A stretch of 35,533 bases of DNA from Desulfovibrionaceae bacterium (GTDB taxonomy: Bacteria; Desulfobacterota; Desulfovibrionia; Desulfovibrionales; Desulfovibrionaceae): NCBI GenBank assembly GCA_009782775.1, contig WRIL01000020.1, positions 1-35,533 of the forward strand. Reading direction: 5' to 3'. The notes under the pieces were generated by a model. The model saw only the letters and a program-made list of their open reading frames with translations, made no database searches and was not told the DNA's origin. How positions within the stretch are numbered: position 1 is the stretch's first letter; each line of letters opens with the position of its first letter. This document shows, piece after piece, positions 27,832 to 33,184 of the stretch. The translations under genes and the position numbers were made by a program.

Positions 27832-29391
27832 TCAGCCTTCAACAATAAACCAGCCGCGCATTTCCAGATGCAACGGACCGCAGAAATAAGAGCAGAACAT
27901 GGCGAATTTGCCTTCCTTGTCGGCGACAAATTCAAAGACCACGGACTTGCCCTGCGGCACGCCCCAGTTGGTTTGCAGGCCGTATTCGTTGATGATGAAA
28001 CCATGTACCGGGGCCGGGTCATTGGTCAGTCCCGTGGCCTGGTCGATATTGGTCAGGATGAAGCGCACCTTATCGCCCTTCTTGACCGTGACTGTGTCGG
28101 GTTTGAAGCCGTAGCTGAATTCCTGTATGCGGACTTCGACCACGCCGTCCGGGCGCTTGCTGACGCCGGGAGCGCCCTTGTCTTCAGGAATCAGCCTGGC
28201 CACGACATTGGGATCCCGGTGCGGAGGCCAGAGGGAGTCGTGTCCTTCCTTCGGCAGAGGAGCCTTCAGGTAGCCGAGCACCGCGTCCGCCTTGATAATC
28301 TTGGCGTTATGCGGCTCCGGCACTGTGGCCGCCCTGGCGATCACCTCTTCAGTGGCGAGGTCGATCAATTCCACGTTAGTGGGATCCTGGTTGGAAATGG
28401 AGCCCGCGAACAGCCCGGTGGAATACTTGTTGAACACGGCGATATACTTGCTGTCGGGCGTAATTTGCAGATGGCCAGGACGGTAATGGACGGGAATCTT
28501 TTTCACCAACTCCATTTTTTCCACGTCAACCTTGGCCACGGCATTGTCCACGAACAGAGTGGTATAGGCCCATTTGCCGTCATTGGTGAACACGGTATGC
28601 AGGGGACCGGGGGCCGCGCTCTTCGCGAAGCCGGGAACGGCCGGGGTCAGATCGATTTCCTTGATGACTTCCATCTTGCTGATATCGATGACCGGGATAT
28701 TGCCGGAAAGCTTGCCGGCCACAAAGGCGTATTTTCCGTCCATGGTCAGGTCAATGCCGTGCGGATTCTTGCCGGCGGGAATGAACTTGACCCGCTTGAA
28801 GGCATCCGTCTCTATGACATGCACGCCTGAACGGTAATAGTCCGTGGCCAGACAGTATTTGCCGTCGTGGGTGACCAGCAGGTAGTCCGGGGCCGATTCC
28901 TGTCCGTCGGACACGTCAATGACCTCCACCTTGCCGCTGGCGATATCGATCTTGGCCATTTTACCGGACAGTTCACCGGTGGCGAAAAGGGTTTTGCCGT
29001 CCGGGGTCAGGGCGATGTGGTGCGGTCCGAAGGGGCCGGGGATATTGATCTTGCGGATCAATTCCTGGGTGGAGATATCCACGATGCCCACGGCGGAATC
29101 GCCTTTATCGTTGATAAAGACGTACTTGCCGTCCGGGGTGCCGTTGGTTCCCGGCTTGTTGCTGCCGGAAAACACGGGTTCGTGGGTATCCACCCCTATG
29201 GGAATAAGCTTGAAAGTCTGCAGGCTGGGCAGGCCGATGACCTGCAAGGTTCCGGAAATGCCGCCGGAAGCGAAGATGACCCAGTCATCCTTGGCCTGCT
29301 GGGCGGCCAAGGCGCTACCCGCCGTGCCCATGACGAGTAGCAGCCCGAGGGCGCCAATGAACGACCGTATGCCTTTGCCTTTTAAATTCAT
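27832..29391 (-). CDS. Divergent Sec-type nitrous-oxide reductase-like protein (propeller plus CuA cupredoxin)
   Basis: The 519-aa protein has a Sec signal peptide (about 1-29), a seven-bladed-type propeller (about 33-400) and a C-terminal cupredoxin domain. The CuA site is complete: H463 (VHGF) and C500, C504, H508, M511 in CSYFCGPLHLEM. Propeller motifs align with NosZ CuZ ligands: H70, H124 (GPHH), H211 (KNPHG), H265 (GPLHTVF), H307 (RPGH) and H361 (PEPH). The second His of the usual DxHHP is Glu here (DTHEP, E71). NosZ enzymes reduce N2O to N2 in the periplasm; those with Sec signals form clade II. This one is about 120 residues shorter, lacking several propeller insertions. An AGGAGGAAAG ribosome binding site fixes the start. 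No nosL, nosD, nosF or nosY is nearby. The N2O reductase fold is near certain; activity on N2O is not. Confidence 0.85.
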   Translation of the reverse strand: MNLKGKGIRSFIGALGLLLVMGTAGSALAAQQAKDDWVIFASGGISGTLQVIGLPSLQTFKLIPIGVDTHEPVFSGSNKPGTNGTPDGKYVFINDKGDSAVGIVDISTQELIRKINIPGPFGPHHIALTPDGKTLFATGELSGKMAKIDIASGKVEVIDVSDGQESAPDYLLVTHDGKYCLATDYYRSGVHVIETDAFKRVKFIPAGKNPHGIDLTMDGKYAFVAGKLSGNIPVIDISKMEVIKEIDLTPAVPGFAKSAAPGPLHTVFTNDGKWAYTTLFVDNAVAKVDVEKMELVKKIPVHYRPGHLQITPDSKYIAVFNKYSTGLFAGSISNQDPTNVELIDLATEEVIARAATVPEPHNAKIIKADAVLGYLKAPLPKEGHDSLWPPHRDPNVVARLIPEDKGAPGVSKRPDGVVEVRIQEFSYGFKPDTVTVKKGDKVRFILTNIDQATGLTNDPAPVHGFIINEYGLQTNWGVPQGKSVVFEFVADKEGKFAMFCSYFCGPLHLEMRGWFIVEG

Positions 29392-29488
29392 AATCTTTCC
29401 TCCTCCTCTGGTTCCATATACATTAAAAAAGAACGCTCCAAACACAATACCCGAAAACTGCGCGGCGGCGCCGACCCGTTCCTCCTTT

Positions 29489-29505
29489 GCCGCTGCCTCA
29501 GCGGC
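29489..29505 (-). promoter_or_regulatory. Stem-loop just after the subunit IV/cytochrome c gene
   Basis: A 7-bp stem (GCCGCTG / CAGCGGC) with a 3-base loop begins seven bases after the stop on the minus strand. It is followed by AAAGGAGGAAC rather than a T tract, so it is not a canonical terminator. It may separate or stabilise the Rieske/cytochrome and NosZ-like segments of the message. The remaining gap to the NosZ-like ATG (about 100 bases) has an AT-rich patch but no clear promoter. Confidence 0.45.
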
Positions 29506-29511
29506 GGAAAG

Positions 29512-30210
29512 CTATTTCTTGCGCGCGAGGAAGGCGGATATGGCATGCCTTTCTTCATCGCTCAGGGGAACTTTCGACATTATGGTAGTCTGACTGACGA
29601 TCTGCGGGGTGATAATAACCCGTTCAATATATACCCGGTTGACCCGCGCCCCCACCTGTGTCAGGTCCGGGGCCATAAATCCTCCCTTGCCATGCATGCT
29701 GTGGCATAAAACGCAGAATCTGTTGAAGAGATCCTCTCCCTCCGCCAATTGTTGTTCCTGGATGGGCGGCAGATCCATGTGCAGATCCGAATCTTCCACC
29801 ACCGCCAGCATGGTCAGCGCGACAATGGACAGTATGGCGAAAACCCCCAGGGCGAGGGAACGTGGCCTTTTGCTGAGCCGGGTTTCTTCCCCCCGGTCCA
29901 AAAAGGGCCACAGGAGGAGAAAAAGCGTCGCCAGCGCGGGGACGACAACGGTGCCAACAACAATGAACGATCCCTTAAAATATTTCAGCAGTTGGAAGAG
30001 AAAGAGAAAATACCATTCCGGACGCGGCACATAGGCGGAATCGCTGGGATCGGCGATTTCCTCAAGGGGCATCTGCCAGAGCAGGGCCAGGAGGGCCAGG
30101 ACGAGCAGCGCCCCAAAGGCGACCAGGGCCTCCATGAACATATGATTAGGATAGAAGGGGTAAGAATTCTTGCCCGGATCAACTGAGGAGGAAGTTTTAT
30201 TCACAGACAT
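29512..30210 (-). CDS. Cytochrome b/b6f subunit IV-like protein fused to a cytochrome c domain
   Basis: The 232-aa protein has three to four membrane helices. The quinol-site segment RPEWYFLFLFQLLKYF carries the PEWY motif (64-67). A C-terminal periplasmic cytochrome c domain has CVLCH (166-170) and a possible Met ligand at M211. It corresponds to the C-terminal half of cytochrome b joined to a heme c carrier. With the b6-like protein and the Rieske protein encoded upstream it would form a three-subunit quinol:cytochrome oxidoreductase. A GAGGTGG ribosome binding site precedes the ATG. Confidence 0.92.
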   Translation of the reverse strand: MSVNKTSSSVDPGKNSYPFYPNHMFMEALVAFGALLVLALLALLWQMPLEEIADPSDSAYVPRPEWYFLFLFQLLKYFKGSFIVVGTVVVPALATLFLLLWPFLDRGEETRLSKRPRSLALGVFAILSIVALTMLAVVEDSDLHMDLPPIQEQQLAEGEDLFNRFCVLCHSMHGKGGFMAPDLTQVGARVNRVYIERVIITPQIVSQTTIMSKVPLSDEERHAISAFLARKK

Positions 30211-30221
30211 GTTCGACCACC

Positions 30222-30890
30222 TCAGAGGGGATGGGAGATGCCCTGGCGCCGCACCATGAAGAAATGCGCCGCCAGAAAAAGGATCAACAAACCCGGCAAA
30301 AACATGACATGGATCACGAAAAAGCGCGTCAGGGTGAGCATGCCGACCTCGCTGCCGCCGCGTAGGGCGTCGGCCAGGAAACCTCCTGCCAAGGGGACGC
30401 CTTCCAGGATGTTCAGTCCCACGGTGGTAGCCCAGTAGGCCTTTTGATCCCAGGGCAACAGATATCCGGTAAAGCCCAGCCCCATGACAATGAACAGAAG
30501 GAATACTCCGGCCACCCAGTTGAGTTCGCGCGGATTTTTATAGGACTTGGTGAAGAACACGCGCAGCATGTGCAAAAATACCATGAGCACGGCGGCGCTG
30601 GCCCCCACCCGGTGCAGGTTGCTCACAAAACCGCCGAAAGCCACTTCATTTTTGATATAGCTGACACTGGCGTAAGCGTGATCCGGGGAAGGAACATAAT
30701 AAAGCATCAAAAACGCGCCGGTCAGAATTTGCATGAGGATGACAAGAAAGCTGATCCCCCCGAAACAGTAAATAAAGGCCGAGCGCGTTTTCAGCGGGTT
30801 GGCGTGGTCCGGAACCGGATGATCCGCAATTTTTCTGAGCAGGGGAGTGAGGTCGAGCCGCTGATCTATGAACTGATAAATTTTGCCCAC
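30222..30890 (-). CDS. Cytochrome b6-like subunit (N-terminal cytochrome b)
   Basis: The 222-aa four-helix protein binds two b hemes through H93/H107 and H194/H209, the 14/15 residue spacing of cytochrome b6. It also carries the quinone-site segment GYLLPWDQKAYWATT. Split b6 plus subunit IV is the b6f/Firmicutes-like arrangement, also found in some deltaproteobacterial complexes. The start is GTG at 30890 with a GGAGG ribosome binding site that overlaps the end of the Rieske gene. It oxidises quinol in the inner membrane together with the neighbouring Rieske and subunit IV proteins. Confidence 0.93.
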   Translation of the reverse strand: MGKIYQFIDQRLDLTPLLRKIADHPVPDHANPLKTRSAFIYCFGGISFLVILMQILTGAFLMLYYVPSPDHAYASVSYIKNEVAFGGFVSNLHRVGASAAVLMVFLHMLRVFFTKSYKNPRELNWVAGVFLLFIVMGLGFTGYLLPWDQKAYWATTVGLNILEGVPLAGGFLADALRGGSEVGMLTLTRFFVIHVMFLPGLLILFLAAHFFMVRRQGISHPL

Positions 30891-30892
30891 AG

Positions 30893-31381
30893 CTATGCCT
30901 CCCGGATAAAAATGCTTCCGTCTTCAACCTTGGAAGCAAGCTGCGTCAAGGGACGGGGCGGCGGACCTTCCAAGACCCGGCCCTGGAGATCAAAGACCCC
31001 GCCGTGGCAGGGGCAGCGGAATTGATTGGCCGTGGCATCCCAATCCACGCCGCAGCCCAGGTGGGGGCAACGATTGGAAATGACGGTGAACGCGCCGTCG
31101 CCGTTTTGCACGATAAAGGCCATTTTCCGCGTCGCCACCGTGGTCCAGCCATCTTTACGCTCATACTGGTAAGTCACCTTGGTGGGGCGACTGTCTTTCA
31201 ATTCCGCCAGCGCGATAAGGGGAATCCAGTCTTCATGCCTGTCCCGCCCACGCGTCGGCGACAAGGAAAAACCCAACAGGGGAATGCCCAGGCCCAGGCC
31301 GAAGAACGCGACCACGGCCTTGATCCCGTTGGCGAGAAATCCTCGTCTTGAACTGGTTGTTTGTTTCTCACACAGACTCAT
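30893..31381 (-). CDS. Rieske 2Fe-2S protein with Tat signal
   Basis: The 162-aa protein has a twin-arginine motif SSRRGFLANG followed by a hydrophobic segment that probably stays as a membrane anchor. The Rieske ligands are C105/H107 (CPHLGC) and C123/H126 (CPCHGG), with C110/C125 as the disulfide. It transfers electrons from quinol oxidation to cytochrome c. I start it at the ATG at 31381, which has a strong AGGAGGAAGG ribosome binding site. An ATG 28 codons upstream would place the promoter inside the gene and disrupt the Tat signal's N-terminal position. It is the first gene of the respiratory transcription unit. Confidence 0.95.
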   Translation of the reverse strand: MSLCEKQTTSSRRGFLANGIKAVVAFFGLGLGIPLLGFSLSPTRGRDRHEDWIPLIALAELKDSRPTKVTYQYERKDGWTTVATRKMAFIVQNGDGAFTVISNRCPHLGCGVDWDATANQFRCPCHGGVFDLQGRVLEGPPPRPLTQLASKVEDGSIFIREA

Positions 31382-31414
31382 GAACGCCTTCCTCCTATCC
31401 CCGTACTTAGACAC

Positions 31415-31444
31415 ATCATAAACTCTGTGCAGTTTAAATGTCAA
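31415..31444 (-). promoter_or_regulatory. Sigma70-type promoter for the Rieske-cytochrome-NosZ-like cluster
   Basis: On the minus strand TTGACA (31444-31439) and TATGAT (31420-31415) are separated by 18 bases, a near-consensus promoter about 35 bases before the Rieske ATG. I looked for an FNR-type palindrome (TTGAT-N4-ATCAA) just upstream and saw none. The local AT-richness supports a promoter. Confidence 0.72.
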
Positions 31445-31534
31445 AACGTTCTTCACGATAATCACCTTTCTAATCTAAGCCCTTGTTTTCCCCGATAGAT
31501 TCCCTTAGTTTGAAATACTTTCCGGTGGACGCGC

Positions 31535-32185
31535 ATGATCAATTACCTCAAAGTCTTCGGGCTTTCCCTCTTCCTGCACTCCCTGGCCCTGGGGCTGCTC
31601 CTGGCGGCAGGCGGCAGGCAGACGGGGTCCGGCGTTTACCCGAGACTGGACCTCGCCCGGCTGGAAATCAGCTCCCTTCCTGACAATGCCGGCCTGAAAA
31701 CAGAGACCGCCCGGCCTGAAAGGGAATCAGCCGGCCTGTACGCGGACGAACCTGACGAGCAGGAGGCCATCGCTGAGAAGGACTCGCCGCCCAGGACGCG
31801 AGCCGTTCCCTTGCCCGGCGGACAGACCGGGCGGACAGACCAGGACGCCCGATACGGAAACAACGCGCACATCGCCCCAGGCGCGGCCGCCGGCGAAACG
31901 GAAACCGGCCTGTACCTGGAGACGCAATTTCAAAACATCCTGCAATACGTCCGCCGTCACCTGATTTACCCTGAACGGGCCAGACGCCTGGGCTGGAGCG
32001 GCACGGCCACCGTCACCTTCGTCATTACCCAGGACGGCGGAGTGGAAGAGCTGGCCCTGCGCGAAAGCAGCGGGCAGGCCGTGCTGGACCGGGCCGCCAG
32101 GGAGGCCGTGCTGGCCGCCGTTCCCTTTCCCCCTCCGCCGGTCCGGGCGCGCATCGTCCTGCCCATTGCCTTTAAGCTGAATTGA
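31535..32185 (+). CDS. TonB-like protein (energy transducer C-terminal domain)
   Basis: The 216-aa protein has a short N-terminal membrane helix (LSLFLHSLALGLLLAAGG), a charged and flexible middle part, and a C-terminal TonB domain. That domain shows YVRRHLIYPERARRLGWSGTATV, FVITQDGGVEEL, ESSGQAVLDRAAREAV and PFPPPP. TonB proteins transmit proton-motive force to outer-membrane receptors for iron, cobalamin or copper ligands. No exbB/exbD or receptor gene is in the window. It is divergent from the Rieske gene, sharing a 153-base intergenic region. The Pro-rich TonB linker is replaced by an acidic, Glu/Asp/Arg-rich one. Confidence 0.82.
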   Translation: MINYLKVFGLSLFLHSLALGLLLAAGGRQTGSGVYPRLDLARLEISSLPDNAGLKTETARPERESAGLYADEPDEQEAIAEKDSPPRTRAVPLPGGQTGRTDQDARYGNNAHIAPGAAAGETETGLYLETQFQNILQYVRRHLIYPERARRLGWSGTATVTFVITQDGGVEELALRESSGQAVLDRAAREAVLAAVPFPPPPVRARIVLPIAFKLN

Positions 32186-32291
32186 AGCGGATGGAGCGGA
32201 TTGCGACGGAAGCCCGAGACTAAACATCTAATATATATTTCGCTATGGCCGATATGCTTTTTAGGCGAGACCGCTTTTATCCAGAGGCTAT

Positions 32292-32939
32292 ATGACTATT
32301 AACGGGTTACTAAATTCCCTGGGTTCGCTGGCCGATTTTAGGACGACCGAATTGCCCAAGGGCAATACTGTTGAGGAACAAACATCCCCGCCGGCAAGCC
32401 GGAAGACGGCCGGGGTGTCCTCAAACAATCCCATGCTCAGGAATTTCGTTTCTTCTGAACGCGGTTTTTCGCGCTATGTCGAGGGAACCCTTGCAAATTT
32501 CGGGATAAATAAATCTATAGAAGTCAGTAAGCAAGGCAACACCTTCTTTGCCATTATGCAGACGACAACGGCCGAATATGAAAATGCCAAGACCTTAGGC
32601 GAAAAGCATGTTGCCTTGAAGCGGGCGGATAAGGGGCTCATTTCCCACCAGACGAACCAAGTCTGGGAAAACGCGGAAAAAACGCACCTCAAGCGGAATG
32701 AAGACGATATCGAAAAGAGAGCTAAGGGGGCTATGGCTCCAAAGGATGCCGCCGGGAACTTGACCAACAGCGCCCCGGACAGCGGAACCCATACAGCCGA
32801 AATACATATCCCGTCCGGCACAGAGACTGTTTCCGATATGCCGGAGCCCACACCTCAAATCATAGCTCCTTCCATTCCCGCGCCATCCAATCCGGCAGGC
32901 GGCATAGCGCCTTACCCCGGCGATGCAAGCAGGGCTTGA
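32292..32939 (+). CDS. Unknown protein with helical core and Pro-rich tail
   Basis: I do not recognise this 215-aa protein. It has no signal peptide or membrane segment. Residues about 45-150 are probably helical and charged (FSRYVEGTLANFGINKSIEV, then TTAEYENAKTLGEKHVALKRA). The last 50 residues are rich in Pro, Ser and Ala (PEPTPQIIAPSIPAPSNPAGG). Base composition is lower in GC than the genes to the left, marking the transition to the AT-rich patch. An AGAGGC stretch upstream is a weak ribosome binding site. About 100 bases separate it from the TonB-like gene, so it may have its own promoter. Confidence 0.6.
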   Translation: MTINGLLNSLGSLADFRTTELPKGNTVEEQTSPPASRKTAGVSSNNPMLRNFVSSERGFSRYVEGTLANFGINKSIEVSKQGNTFFAIMQTTTAEYENAKTLGEKHVALKRADKGLISHQTNQVWENAEKTHLKRNEDDIEKRAKGAMAPKDAAGNLTNSAPDSGTHTAEIHIPSGTETVSDMPEPTPQIIAPSIPAPSNPAGGIAPYPGDASRA

Positions 32940-33073
32940 AACGTAAATTTGGAGACTTGAAGATATAGTCAGGTTGGCGGATTAGATTTCATGGCATAAA
33001 AATTACTTGCAAAGTGTTTGGGTTCATATATAGAAATTTATCTGAATATCGCGGTATTTAAGGAGAAGATGGT

Positions 33074-33121
33074 ATGAATTTTGCTCTCTCTCTCTCTCTC
33101 TCTCTTAACACCGTCCCATAA
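33074..33121 (+). CDS. Leader ORF containing the (CT)11 tract
   Basis: ATG 33074 follows a strong AAGGAG ribosome binding site (33060-33065, 8-base spacing) and opens a 15-codon frame, MNFALSLSLSLNTVP, ended by TAA at 33119-33121. The Leu-Ser repeat is encoded by the CT tract. One extra CT unit (or two fewer) would shift translation past this stop to TGA 33168-33170, which overlaps the ATG of the methyltransferase gene. The frame in between contains no stop. One unit fewer would stop at TAA 33106. I infer a frame-dependent leader peptide; it is not a known gene. Confidence 0.45.
   Translation: MNFALSLSLSLNTVP
33084..33105 (+). repeat. (CT)11 dinucleotide microsatellite
   Basis: Eleven uninterrupted CT units lie 65 bases before the methyltransferase gene and within a short leader ORF. 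Long dinucleotide tracts mutate by slipped-strand mispairing and are the classic basis of phase variation in DNA methyltransferase genes of host-adapted bacteria. Confidence 0.95.
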
Positions 33122-33125
33122 CGCG

Positions 33126-33152
33126 CACGCATCCAAGCGTAGCGTGGTTTTT
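33126..33152 (+). terminator. Possible weak attenuator in the methyltransferase leader
   Basis: CACGC (33126-33130) can pair with GCGTG (33142-33146), and a run of five T follows one base later (33148-33152). An alternative ACGC/GCGT pairing exists inside. The stem is short, so termination would be weak. It lies exactly where leader translation would pass only in the switched frame. Confidence 0.3.
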
Positions 33153-33157
33153 CAAGT

Positions 33158-33184
33158 TAGAGCATTCTGATGAAGAATGCTCTA
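33158..33184 (+). promoter_or_regulatory. Hairpin enclosing the methyltransferase start codon
   Basis: TAGAGCATTCT (33158-33168) and AGAATGCTCTA (33174-33184) are perfect complements, an 11-bp stem with a 5-base GATGA loop. The loop holds the ATG (33170-33172), and the only Shine-Dalgarno-like bases (AGAG, 33159-33162) lie in the stem. In RNA this should hinder ribosome entry at the methyltransferase gene unless the stem is opened. Confidence 0.7.

Noticed and set aside
27799-28830. Plus-strand open frame of about 340 codons opposite the NosZ-like gene
   Set aside because: No motif, start in the palindrome region, and full overlap with the well-supported NosZ-like protein.
29392-29445. 18-codon upstream extension of the NosZ-like gene
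   Set aside because: It would put a strong AGGAGGAAAG ribosome binding site inside the gene and bury the Sec signal peptide behind unrelated residues.
31445-31534. FNR/CRP-type operator upstream of the Rieske promoter
   Set aside because: A GTGATTATCGTGA stretch looks suggestive but is not a proper inverted repeat, so I do not call a site.
33084-33105. CT tract as a CRISPR or minisatellite array
   Set aside because: It is a simple dinucleotide run without spacers. No CRISPR-like repeat-spacer pattern was seen anywhere in the window.
33170-33172. Direct in-frame fusion of the CT tract to the methyltransferase ORF, as in classic phase-variable mod genes
   Set aside because: The methyltransferase frame has stops at 33119 and 33140 between the tract and the ATG, and the protein's N-terminus begins at the usual family position. 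Control could only be through the separate leader frame.
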